Position numbers and translations under genes: made by a program. Below are positions 1 to 6,702 of a stretch of DNA of 11,795 nt, one piece after another. The notes beneath the pieces were generated by a model, which had not been told where the DNA came from, did no database searches, and was given only the letters and a program-made list of their open reading frames with translations. This DNA comes from Kiritimatiellota bacterium (GTDB lineage Bacteria > Verrucomicrobiota > Lentisphaeria > Victivallales > JAADHT01), in NCBI GenBank assembly GCA_013151705.1, contig JAADHT010000301.1, forward strand, positions 1-11,795. The letters are read 5' to 3'. Every line of letters begins with the position of its first letter. Positions within the stretch are counted from its first letter, which is position 1.

Positions 1-243
1 GCTTTTCCTGAACAACTTTCCCAAACACATGATGAAAATGTCAAAAAATTTCGATTTAGACAAGTAATCCCCAACCGAAAAGGATTCGATTCAATTGCCG
101 GACCTTTGTCATGGTTGCTGGAGTCCAGGTTATGTATCCGAAACCGTATTGCCAATAGAGCGGAACATCACGACTATTCCTGTCTACTTGTAGTTACAAA
201 TTGCCTCATGCATATAAAGACTCAACCTGAATTCAACCCCTGA
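1..243 (+). CDS. 3' end of an unidentified protein (partial at window edge)
   Basis: Reading frame 1 is open from the first base to a TGA at 241-243, about 80 codons, with no start inside that needs to be used. The peptide is not low-complexity. It contains a basic stretch (KKFRFRQVIPNRKGFDSIAG) and then SWLLESRLCIRNRIANR and HDYSCLLVVTN, which reads like the C-terminal end of a folded enzyme. I do not recognise the family. Its stop overlaps the 3' end of dnaX by 11 bp, so the two genes would be convergent. An open frame of this length at this base composition is unlikely but possible by chance. Sequence left of the window would settle whether it is real. Confidence 0.42.
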   Translation, partial: AFPEQLSQTHDENVKKFRFRQVIPNRKGFDSIAGPLSWLLESRLCIRNRIANRAEHHDYSCLLVVTNCLMHIKTQPEFNP

Positions 244-2419
244 CATCGACGATGGCTCCCTCGAACAAGTCCAGCACCTCTTGCACGAACGGGTTTTTAT
301 CAGCGCGGGCTTTTATCTCTTCTTTCACAGTGTCGTCATTGACGGGAATTCCATGAGGCGAAGCAACGCCTTTGGTTTTAATTATCTCCAGAGAGGTCGC
401 CTCGCCGATCACTCTTTTCAAACAAGTCTCCAAAAGGGGTTTCTCCTTCAGCAAAGCGGCAATATGCACCGCCTCGAACTCGTCGTCAAACGCAACTGAA
501 AGTATCCCGTTCGCGAAGGATTTCGGTTTCCCCTCCTTCATATACGCCTTCAACAACGGTTGGGCGCATTTCTCCATTTCCAATGTCAGCGCATGCCAAA
601 TAGAGATTGGCGATTCCATTTTGGGCGGCGATGCCGACGGAGACGCGACGGGTGCTTGAGACACAGGATTCGTCAAAAGGATAGGGTTGTTTTCCGTATC
701 GGGTTTCCGCATGTTTGGAACTGGTGAAGTTTGAGATGTGGATGATTGTTGAACTGGCGCTCCCCGTTGTTCAGACGCTGGCGAAAGCGGAGTAGCGATT
801 TCAGCTGGAGTCTTGGAGGGCGTGGGAGGCGTATCGTTCCGCTGATTCCGATCTTCGACAGTCGTTGCGGTGTTGAGATTATTCGGGGTCGATTGTTGTT
901 GGCTGGGAGCTTCCGTTTGGAGAGTCCCAGTCGCGGATAAGGCTGGAGGTGTCTGCGGCTGTGCTGGCGCGGAATACGCGGGTCGTTCGTCTGCTATCGT
1001 CGATGACGGCTGGAGGGGCGTTTTTGGGGGAGGCGTGGGCCAATTATCCGCGGTTGACGGAGCGGCCGCCGGGGGCGGCGCTGGGGCTGGCGTTGGCGGC
1101 GTGGCCGATGGAGCGATCTCGTTTTTTTCGTTTCGTTCGCTTGGAGAGGAGGGTTGGGATGGTGGCTCGGAACTTGGGGCTGAATCGGGAGTCGGAGTTT
1201 GATCGGGTTGACGAGGCGTTTCCGCGAGTCCGGCCGCTGGAGGAATTTTCTCCAAATTTTTCAGATCTCCGGCTCCGCGGATTTGGTTGAGCCTCGCTAT
1301 CAAATCCGCTATTTCAACGGCATGGGTGACCCTCATCGCTTTCAGAAGAATCGTTTCGAGAAACACCTGTTTATTCAAAGCGTTGTGGAGCATCGATCCG
1401 ACCGGGGAAAGTTGTTCGAGCATTTTATGCACGGTGTCGGCGTTGGAGGCCGCCCCCACTTTTTTGTACATCGCTATCATGTCGTCGCCGGTCTCCAATA
1501 CGATCTCGGGATCCGGCATCAACATACAAATATGCACTCCTCTCAGAAAACCGAGGATATCGTCGAACAGCTTTTCCAGATTCTTTCCATGAGAGGCTAT
1601 TTTGTGGATGGAGGCTATCACGGAACGCCGATCGTCCCTTAAAATGGAAGTGAGCAGGTTTTCCATCTCCGCCACACCGGTCAAACCGAAAACGGACAGA
1701 GTCTGCTCTTCGGTTATCTCTCCTTTGTCCATGGCTGAAAAGGCTATCATTTGGTCGAGCAACGACTGGGCGTCGCGCATTCCGCCGTCCGCGGCTCTCG
1801 CGATGACCTCCAAGGCGCCGTTGGAGACGGAGACGCCTTCGGCGACCGCTATTTTCCTCAATTGATCGACGATGAGTTTGAATGTGATTCTGCGCAGATC
1901 GAATCTCTGGCACCGCGAGACCACGGTTGGCAGCACTTTGTGCGCCTCGGTGGTGGCGAAGAGGAATTTCGCATGCGGCGGCGGCTCCTCAATCGTTTTG
2001 AGCAACGCGTTCCAAGCGCTGGCGGAAAGCATATGCACTTCGTCTATGATGTACACTTTGTAACGAGATCGGACCGGAGCGTAAAGCACCTCGTCGCAGA
2101 CCGCCCGCATGCTGTCCACCGAATTGTTGCTGGCTCCGTCTATCTCGATCAGATCAATGCAATTTCCATCCGCTATGGACTTGCAGGAATCGCACTCGCA
2201 GCAAGGCTCGTCTATGGGCGCCCGCTCGCAATTCATCGCTTTCGCGAAAATTCTGGCTATGGTCGTTTTTCCTATTCCACGTGGTCCCACGAAAAGATAC
2301 GCATGCGCCAATGTCGCTTGAAGCAGTTCGCTTTGCAGGGTTTTCGTTATTTGGCTTTGGCCGACGACATCCGCGAATTTCTGCGGCCGCCATTTTCTCG
2401 CTATCACTTCGTACGCCAT
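233..2419 (-). CDS. dnaX: DNA polymerase III subunit tau (clamp loader ATPase)
   Basis: This is the clamp-loader motor subunit of the replicase, which hydrolyses ATP to place the beta clamp on DNA. The 728-aa product starts MAYEVIARKWRP at 2419. A frame-extended ATG at 2449 is rejected because it lies inside the SRP RNA. Visible motifs are Walker A GPRGIGKTT (residues 45-53), four zinc-binding cysteines C64, C73, C76 and C79 in the E. coli positions, the DEVH Walker B box (126-129) and the SRC sensor motif (168-170). AAA+ and collar domains run to about 385. A Pro/Ser/Thr/Gln-rich linker of some 210 residues follows (about 393-603), then a folded tau-type C-terminal domain (about 604-728) ending NPFVQEVLDLFEGAIVDVRG. 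The linker makes it longer than E. coli tau (643 aa). At codons 431-433 there is a possible -1 slippery site, entered separately. No recR or ybaB partner is seen within the 232 bp downstream. Confidence 0.97.
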   Translation of the reverse strand: MAYEVIARKWRPQKFADVVGQSQITKTLQSELLQATLAHAYLFVGPRGIGKTTIARIFAKAMNCERAPIDEPCCECDSCKSIADGNCIDLIEIDGASNNSVDSMRAVCDEVLYAPVRSRYKVYIIDEVHMLSASAWNALLKTIEEPPPHAKFLFATTEAHKVLPTVVSRCQRFDLRRITFKLIVDQLRKIAVAEGVSVSNGALEVIARAADGGMRDAQSLLDQMIAFSAMDKGEITEEQTLSVFGLTGVAEMENLLTSILRDDRRSVIASIHKIASHGKNLEKLFDDILGFLRGVHICMLMPDPEIVLETGDDMIAMYKKVGAASNADTVHKMLEQLSPVGSMLHNALNKQVFLETILLKAMRVTHAVEIADLIARLNQIRGAGDLKNLEKIPPAAGLAETPRQPDQTPTPDSAPSSEPPSQPSSPSERNEKNEIAPSATPPTPAPAPPPAAAPSTADNWPTPPPKTPLQPSSTIADERPAYSAPAQPQTPPALSATGTLQTEAPSQQQSTPNNLNTATTVEDRNQRNDTPPTPSKTPAEIATPLSPASEQRGAPVQQSSTSQTSPVPNMRKPDTENNPILLTNPVSQAPVASPSASPPKMESPISIWHALTLEMEKCAQPLLKAYMKEGKPKSFANGILSVAFDDEFEAVHIAALLKEKPLLETCLKRVIGEATSLEIIKTKGVASPHGIPVNDDTVKEEIKARADKNPFVQEVLDLFEGAIVDVRG
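1121..1127 (-). other. Candidate -1 frameshift heptamer in dnaX
   Basis: In the dnaX reading phase the coding strand reads GAA AAA AAC at codons 431-433, giving the heptamer A AAA AAC, which has the X XXY YYZ form of -1 slippery sites. After a -1 shift the new frame reads 25 codons and meets TAA at 1044-1046, so the product would be about 458 aa: ATPase and collar domains without most of the linker and the tau domain. E. coli dnaX shifts at codon 430 on A AAA AAG to make gamma. A GC-rich hairpin (CCGCC, loop CCC, GGCGG, with further pairs) starts about 38 nt downstream, which is too far to be a classic stimulator. I see no Shine-Dalgarno-like stimulator upstream. The heptamer and the stop are seen; use of the site is inference. 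Confidence 0.4.
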
Positions 2420-2444
2420 AAAGTCGCATCTCCGGATGGATGAA

Positions 2445-2563
2445 GCCATCGCCGGCCCCCAGAAAAACCGCGGCGCTCGAATTCATCGCTTTGAGCTGCT
2501 TGGTTCCCCATCTGACTCGGTAAGCGCGATTTCGACGCACGGACTCCAAAGACCGGCGACGAC
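2445..2563 (-). ncRNA. ffs: Signal recognition particle RNA, small bacterial (4.5S) type
   Basis: This RNA binds Ffh and directs ribosomes making membrane proteins to FtsY. The transcript folds into one rod. A 13-bp closing helix pairs 2551-2563 with 2445-2457. Inner helices pair GCG/CGC, TCGAA/TTCGA and ATCGC/GCGAT. The apex (2520-2491) reads GAG-TCAGATGG-GGAA-CCAAGCAG-CTC. This matches the E. coli 4.5S core column by column: the TCAG and AAGCAG loop strands and the GGAA tetraloop are kept, while the two C-G pairs closing the loop are G-C pairs here. That is covariation, which supports a real RNA. Length is about 119 nt against 114 in E. coli. dnaX starts 25 nt after its 3' end on the same strand with no terminator between them, so a shared transcript that is then processed is likely. 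Confidence 0.87.
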
Positions 2564-2639
2564 ACAAGAACCGTTCCCAACGCATCTTGTTTCCGCGGGA
2601 ATCGCGGTGGCGAGGATTGGAAAACGGAGACAATCGGGA

Positions 2640-2667
2640 ACAATATCAGCGTTTGACGTTCTGTCAA
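2640..2667 (-). promoter_or_regulatory. Likely sigma70-type promoter of ffs-dnaX
   Basis: On the minus strand a perfect TTGACA (2667-2662) is followed after 16 bp by TATTGT (2645-2640, 4 of 6 to TATAAT). Transcription would start near 2633, about 70 nt before the mature SRP RNA, so 5' trimming would be needed. No better promoter is seen between here and the RNA. Confidence 0.5.
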
Positions 2668-2788
2668 TAGAGATTGTCGAACATAATCCACGGAAAATGC
2701 CATTTATTTTGATCAAAAGTGTTTTCCATTTTCAAAAAGCTCCTTGCATCATCGGCCAGGCGATATAAGTTTGCAACCGGAATCAGTA

Positions 2789-2835
2789 CCTCATGCGCTC
2801 GCGACACGGTTCGCTCAGACTTTTGCGACCGGCTC
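2789..2835 (+). repeat. 47-bp dispersed repeat, copy 1 (before lpxK)
   Basis: The unit begins CCTCATGCGCTCGC and ends GGCTC, with CGGTTCGCTCAGACTTTTGC in the middle. It matches the copies at 5336-5382 (reverse) and 7856-7902 (forward) at 45 of 47 positions each. It ends 17 bp before the lpxK start codon, so it probably lies in the leader or promoter region of lpxK. Its right half supplies a TTGCGA (2823-2828) spaced 16 bp from GATAAT (2845-2850), a weak promoter-like pair that may be chance. It has no strong hairpin and no terminal inverted repeats. Confidence 0.9.
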
Positions 2836-2852
2836 ATTAATGTGGATAATAT

Positions 2853-4025
2853 ATGGAAATACGGGAACTCAACGAGAAACTCGAGCAATACTTGTTGGAG
2901 ATAATCAACGAGCGTCGCTACGGCACCGCCGACATGCTCTTCAGAGCTTTTCTTTTCGCTCTCTCCAGGGTGTACCGCAGGGCGGTGCAGTTTCGGCACT
3001 GGATCTATGATAAAAGGGTGTTCAGAAACAAGGCTTTGGGATGTCTGGTGGTGAGCATAGGCAATCTCACCTGCGGAGGCACCGGCAAGACGCCCGTGGT
3101 CGAGGTTTTCGCTAAAACCTTGAGTCAGAAAGGACGACGCGTCGCCATCCTGAGCAGGGGATATCGCAGCAAGGACAGAACTTTTCTGGAAAAACTCAAC
3201 TCAATTTTCTTCTCGAAAAGACACGAGGTGCCTCCCCGCATTGTTTCAGACGGGAAAAATCTGCTTTTGAATTCCGATTCCGCGGGAGACGAGCCTTACA
3301 TGCTGGCTTCCAACCTGAAAAACGTTCTGGTTCTAGTTGACAAGGACAGGGTTAAAGCCGGGTTGCATGCCATTTCCGAATTCGAGGCCGACACGCTTAT
3401 TTTGGACGACGGCTTCCAATATTTGAGTTTGAAGCCTAGATTGAACATCGTGCTGGTCGATTCGACCCAACCTTTCCATAATCACCATGTTCTGCCCAGA
3501 GGTTTGCTTCGAGAGCCCATCAAAAACATCCGTCGAGCGGATTACATTTTCCTGACGAAGTCCAACGGAGGCAGACATCTCAGACACCTGAAAACGTTTC
3601 TACGCCGTCATAATCGTAGAGCCGAAATTATAGAATGCTGCCATGATCCCAAGTATCTTGAAAACATATACAAGAAAGGGGAGCACCTTGAATTAGACGC
3701 TTTGAAAGACAAGAAGATCGCCGCTTTGAGCGGGATAGCCAATCCCGACAGTTTCGAGGAGTTTCTTCGCAGATTCGGCTCGGAAATAGTCCATTCCGCG
3801 AAGTTCGCGGATCACCACAGATACTCCCAGCAGGAGATAATAGATTTCATCAACGAGGCCAAAGCCCGGGGCGCCGAAATGATAATCACCACCGAGAAGG
3901 ACGCCGTCAGACTGCCTCGGCTGGACCGCGTCGATATTCCAACATACTTCATGAGGGTCGAGATTGGAATAATAAGCGGACAGGAAAACTTCGACCAATG
4001 CATCTCCCGTCTATGCTTTCTCTGA
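2853..4025 (+). CDS. lpxK: Tetraacyldisaccharide 4'-kinase
   Basis: LpxK phosphorylates the 4' position of the tetraacyl disaccharide to make lipid IVA, at the inner face of the cytoplasmic membrane. The 390-aa product carries the family hallmarks. The P-loop region is SIGNLTCGGTGKTP (68-81, with K79 and T80), followed by SRGYRS (101-106), the catalytic DDGFQY box (185-190) and HVLPRGLLREP (212-222). A hydrophobic N-terminal helix (about 28-48) fits membrane attachment. An N-terminal extension of about 24 residues and a small insert after SRGY make it longer than the E. coli enzyme (328 aa). The ATG at 2853 is chosen because the N-terminus is otherwise cut; the ribosome site is weak (GTGGA). 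The gene stands alone, between a 47-bp repeat upstream and a convergent M24 peptidase 46 bp downstream. It shows the organism makes lipid A. Confidence 0.97.
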   Translation: MEIRELNEKLEQYLLEIINERRYGTADMLFRAFLFALSRVYRRAVQFRHWIYDKRVFRNKALGCLVVSIGNLTCGGTGKTPVVEVFAKTLSQKGRRVAILSRGYRSKDRTFLEKLNSIFFSKRHEVPPRIVSDGKNLLLNSDSAGDEPYMLASNLKNVLVLVDKDRVKAGLHAISEFEADTLILDDGFQYLSLKPRLNIVLVDSTQPFHNHHVLPRGLLREPIKNIRRADYIFLTKSNGGRHLRHLKTFLRRHNRRAEIIECCHDPKYLENIYKKGEHLELDALKDKKIAALSGIANPDSFEEFLRRFGSEIVHSAKFADHHRYSQQEIIDFINEAKARGAEMIITTEKDAVRLPRLDRVDIPTYFMRVEIGIISGQENFDQCISRLCFL

Positions 4026-4071
4026 CGCCCCCGAGGTTTATGCGCCGCGGCGGATTGAAAATTCAACCAAG

Positions 4072-5211
4072 CTACTTAGCTTTGGAGTTTCCGGGGTCGA
4101 TGTCGGTGGGACAGTCGGTTAAAATCTCGCATCCGTTTTCCCGAATGACGACGATATCCTCCAGTCGTATGCCGCCCCATTCCGGATAGTACAGACCCGG
4201 TTCCACGGTAACGACGTTTCCAACTTCGAGCGGCCGCGAATTTCGCGGTGAAAGAGAGGGCTCTTCGTGGATATTCAGTCCCAAACCGTGCCCGAGTCCA
4301 TGAAAAAAACCGCGGTGCGTTCCGTTTTCGTTCGTGGTCTCGAATCCAAACGATATTAGTATTTGGTCGGCGCGTTCATGGACTTCCGAGGGAACAGCGC
4401 CCGCTTTGAGTAGTTTTATCGCTTCGTTCCGAGCTTGCCGAACCGCGTTGTAAGCCTTCACTGCGATATCGCTCGGAGTCCCTATAACGAAAGTTCTTGT
4501 CAAATCTCCGTGGTATTCGTCAGGTCCCTTCGGGAAAATATCGATAACGATCGTCTCGCCCGATCGCAAAGGACCGGCCCCGGCGTTGTGCGGTTCCGAC
4601 GCTTGAACACCACAGGAGACAATGGTATCCGTCGCATGTCCGCCGTGACGCAATACCTCTATGTCAATAATGGATCTTATTATCTCGGAGGTCAAAACCA
4701 TCTCGTCCAGAACGAGAGTTCCGTCGTCCGCGATTTTCGCGGAGTCCAACGCCTCGACCGCCGCCGCCATGCCTTCCTCCGCCAGACGCTGCGCTTGAAT
4801 GATTCTAATTATCTCATCATCGGATTTTGTTTGGCGTTCGGGAAAGAACGGCTTGTCGGCGCAGATCAAGGAGATGCCCGCCTTTTCGAGTATTCTAGCC
4901 TCGCGAAGCGGAAAATCGGAAGGCACTCTCCATTGCAGATCCGCGAATTTCGCGGTTAGCGCCAATAAAATGTCCTTCCAAGACGGAATTTTCCCATCAT
5001 AGGCCGCGATTTCAGCCATATCGTAAACTTTCAAGTCCGATTTCACTTCGGAAACGGCGCGGCCACGCTCCAGTTTCGAGACGATGACCGCTTTTTCAGT
5101 CAGGGTGGCGTAGTATATGAACGGGTCGGGCGAGCGGAATCCACTCGCATACGCGATATCCGCGTTTTTATCGCTCGAAGCAAATATCAAAGTGCCTGTC
5201 TCGTTTTTCAT
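4072..5211 (-). CDS. M24-family metallopeptidase (Xaa-Pro aminopeptidase/dipeptidase type)
   Basis: This is a 379-aa 'pita-bread' peptidase, probably cytoplasmic, predicted to cleave Xaa-Pro bonds in peptides or dipeptides. The N-terminal creatinase-like domain covers about 1-125 and the catalytic domain about 130-370. All five dinuclear-metal ligands can be placed: D224 in VIDIFP, D236 in GDLTRTF, H308 in GLGHGLGLNIHEEP, E337 in TVEPGLYYP and E351 in IRLEDIVVI. The usual substrate histidine is in EPHNAGAG (H208). The sequence does not let me separate PepP from PepQ activity. The ribosome site is poor (CGGA upstream of ATG). Upstream on the same strand lie the M55 remnant and the membrane protein gene. 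A pair of 19-bp direct repeats 24-68 bp before the start codon may carry its control. Confidence 0.94.
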   Translation of the reverse strand: MKNETGTLIFASSDKNADIAYASGFRSPDPFIYYATLTEKAVIVSKLERGRAVSEVKSDLKVYDMAEIAAYDGKIPSWKDILLALTAKFADLQWRVPSDFPLREARILEKAGISLICADKPFFPERQTKSDDEIIRIIQAQRLAEEGMAAAVEALDSAKIADDGTLVLDEMVLTSEIIRSIIDIEVLRHGGHATDTIVSCGVQASEPHNAGAGPLRSGETIVIDIFPKGPDEYHGDLTRTFVIGTPSDIAVKAYNAVRQARNEAIKLLKAGAVPSEVHERADQILISFGFETTNENGTHRGFFHGLGHGLGLNIHEEPSLSPRNSRPLEVGNVVTVEPGLYYPEWGGIRLEDIVVIRENGCEILTDCPTDIDPGNSKAK

Positions 5212-5234
5212 GGTTGGTCCGGAAAAGTATTTTT

Positions 5235-5279
5235 TAAATAGGCACTGTTCGAACAGCCTCTAAATAGACCCTATTCGAA
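5235..5279. repeat. Two 19-bp direct repeats with a palindrome, upstream of the M24 gene
   Basis: TAAATAGGCACTGTTCGAA (5235-5253) and TAAATAGACCCTATTCGAA (5261-5279) match at 16 of 19 positions, are separated by 7 bp and so have a 26-bp period. The first unit runs into a perfect 12-bp palindrome, CTGTTCGAACAG (5245-5256). They lie 24-68 bp upstream of the M24 peptidase start, where an operator or activator site would sit. They also fall in the junk 3' end of the M55 remnant, so they are unlikely to be kept for coding. Confidence 0.6.
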
Positions 5280-5335
5280 AAGGTATCACAGCCATGCTGA
5301 CGCGGACGAGCGCCGGATATCTCGGTTGTTCTTCC

Positions 5336-5382
5336 GAGCCGGTTGCAAAAGTCTGAGCGAACCGTGTTGCGAGCGCATGAGG
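5336..5382 (-). repeat. 47-bp dispersed repeat, copy 2 (inside the M55 remnant)
   Basis: Read on the minus strand it matches copies 1 and 3, with two differences from each. It shares the bases CGCG just outside the left edge with copy 3. It begins about 20 codons after M55 similarity ends, so it is close to or at the breakpoint of the gene. In the remnant frame it would encode SCARNTVRSDFCNRL, which is not M55-like. Confidence 0.9.
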
Positions 5383-5643
5383 CGCGACCCGAAGGGCGGC
5401 AACCCCTTATGGTGGCAGGCGCCTTGTCCAAAGGGAGCAGTTCGGCCGCTTGGCACGCAATTCCCTTTTTCACCTCGCAAGTGACCACGCCTGGAAGCCA
5501 CTCGGACGCTTCAGCGCATAGTTTGTCGTCGCCCGAGGTCATAATGGTTGGAACTCCATATTCGGCGGCGATGGCGGAATCGAACCCGAACCCACTACCT
5601 GATATACCGCCGACACCCTCCATATCGACGAAAATGTAGATTT

Positions 5644-6270
5644 TCATTCAGGTTCTTCCTTTGAGCCAAGTGGCTTCTTTGTCAAAAGCAGGGGAAACAC
5701 GATGTCGCTGGTGCAACAAGGAACCCAAACCGCCAAAAATAGAAATATTGGGATCAATACCATAGTCGTCATCGAGATGTCTTGTCCCAAGGCCATTATC
5801 ATGTGAAAAAGGGAGGCCCAAGTGCTCAACCAGACATGTATGGCATGGGGAAATTTCGTCGTGGGATAAACCCAGGCTATCGCGATTCCCAGAAACGCGA
5901 GAGGGTTTACCACCGCCCAGTGCTCGATAAAACCGATATGCACTCCCCTATGTGGAAGATTCATCATCCATTCGCCGGCAAACGGAATGACGCAATCGCT
6001 CAAGGTCGCTATGCCTATGGAACCCACGTAGCCCACCACGATCATTTTCCATATGGAGGTTTTGTTGTGGAGTTTGTACATTCCGGCGGTAACTAGCGCG
6101 CTGCAAAGCACATGAACGGGATGAAGCACTTCGAAAAGCGGTGCGGCGCTGGACTGCCAGCCCGCTAAAACAACCAGCAGCAATATGACGATCCCGCTCA
6201 AGCTGCCCAAAATGGTGTAGGGAGCATGCTCTTTCAACTCTTTCAGCGTCGTTGTGAGATTGCTTATCAT
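5644..6270 (-). CDS. Six-helix membrane protein of unknown function
   Basis: The 208-aa product has hydrophobic segments at about 18-38, 47-64, 73-95, 119-135, 141-160 and 168-185. The N-terminus and the C-terminus (KKPLGSKEEPE) are both charged. Potential metal-binding residues sit at membrane edges: H50 and H53 in LHPVHV, D92-C93 in LSDCVIP, H107, H111 and H117, H142 and H145 in FPHAIHVWLSTWASLFH, and C185-C186 with D189 in VPCCTSDIVFPLL. I think I have seen similar proteins annotated only as hypothetical, so I give no function. The spacing of His, Cys and Asp suggests metal or redox chemistry, which is inference. Its stop overlaps the ATG of the M55 remnant, so the two were translationally coupled. 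The ribosome site is weak (GGA 12 nt before ATG). Confidence 0.8.
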   Translation of the reverse strand: MISNLTTTLKELKEHAPYTILGSLSGIVILLLVVLAGWQSSAAPLFEVLHPVHVLCSALVTAGMYKLHNKTSIWKMIVVGYVGSIGIATLSDCVIPFAGEWMMNLPHRGVHIGFIEHWAVVNPLAFLGIAIAWVYPTTKFPHAIHVWLSTWASLFHMIMALGQDISMTTMVLIPIFLFLAVWVPCCTSDIVFPLLLTKKPLGSKEEPE

Positions 6271-6369
6271 AATAATTCACGTTCCGTGTTGGCAAGCGAA
6301 TGGGAGGGATCAGATTGAATACAGCATCTCTCCGTCCAGCCGGCTTGTCTTTTTATCCGTTGTCAACCT

Positions 6370-6398
6370 TATGACGCAGGAACAATACATGCGTCATA
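6370..6398. repeat. 9-bp inverted repeat (possible operator)
   Basis: TATGACGCA (6370-6378) and TGCGTCATA (6390-6398) are perfect inverted copies separated by 11 bp. The half-site centres are 20 bp apart, about two helical turns, which suits a dimeric DNA-binding protein. No T-run follows on either side, so a terminator is less likely. Confidence 0.5.
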
Positions 6399-6478
6399 TT
6401 TCAATTTCAAGCGCATTGTCATATTTTTCATAAACATACTCCGCGGGGCTGAAACTTTGATCTTCGAGATTGCGACAC

Positions 6479-6520
6479 ACTCATTTCCGGGATGCTGATA
6501 GACGCCGAATGGAAATGAGT
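6479..6520. repeat. 10-bp inverted repeat with a 22-bp loop
   Basis: ACTCATTTCC (6479-6488) and GGAAATGAGT (6511-6520) pair perfectly. This could be an RNA stem or paired protein sites. No T-run follows. Confidence 0.5.
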
Positions 6521-6643
6521 CCATCACAATTAAGAAAAGAATGCTCCGATTCTCCATTTGATTTTAGCGGTGTTTGCTCTAGAGTACTCAACGGATTGGA
6601 AATATGATTCCGCATTCGTTCTCGGGGAAGCATCTTGGCATTA

Positions 6644-6702
6644 CAGCGAGGAAAACTCGCTGACTGTAAACTTTGCCCGATTCACCTGAGACCGGAATCG
6701 GG
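6644..6702 (+). promoter_or_regulatory. Double stem-loop in the leader of the amidohydrolase gene
   Basis: Two hairpins sit back to back just before the gene: CAGCGAG-GAAAA-CTCGCTG (6644-6662), then CCCGATTC with an 11-nt loop and GAATCGGG (6676-6702). A 21-nt linker with the Shine-Dalgarno GGAG leads to the ATG at 6724. The arrangement resembles a cis-acting leader RNA. It contains CTGAGA (6686-6691) but no other TPP-riboswitch motif, and I do not recognise a known class. Confidence 0.45.

Larger units (their letters stand above)
5234..5647 (-). pseudogene. Remnant of an M55-family D-aminopeptidase (DppA-like)
   Basis: The frame starts MKIYIFVDMEGVGG, the family N-terminus with metal residues D8 and E10. 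It then jumps within a few residues (about residue 15-20, near 5588-5602) to a stretch matching the far part of DppA: DSAIAAEYGVPTIMTSGDD, WLPGVVTCEVKKG and the PLDKA motif. Around 110-120 residues are missing in frame, including the histidine ligands and the catalytic His of the family. The GELG glutamate aligns with Gly. After APATIRG similarity stops, and the frame runs into a 47-bp dispersed repeat and then unrelated sequence to a stop at 5234. Intact members are about 270 aa; this frame is 137. The start codon overlaps the stop of the upstream membrane gene (ATGA), so it was once translated as part of that operon. I judge it non-functional; a functional short protein is possible but unlikely. 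Confidence 0.75.

Noticed and set aside
1751..2443. 230-codon open frame on the plus strand
   Set aside because: It is antisense to the conserved DnaX ATPase domain, and its product has no recognisable motif.
2420..2449. Ten-codon upstream extension of dnaX (ATG at 2449)
   Set aside because: It lies within the 3' strand of the SRP RNA terminal helix, and the family start is MAYEVIARKWRP at 2419.
2230..2492. Shared 13-nt string AATTCATCGCTTT at 2230 and 2480
   Set aside because: One copy is in dnaX coding sequence and the other in the SRP RNA. Flanks differ, so it is most likely chance.
6369..6557. 62-codon minus-strand open frame
   Set aside because: There is no ribosome site, no family resemblance, and its interior contains inverted repeats.
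6676..6702. TPP riboswitch suggested by CTGAGA
   Set aside because: The other conserved TPP elements (the GGGG/CCC closing stem pattern and the CCTGAT...GGATAATGCC arm) are missing.
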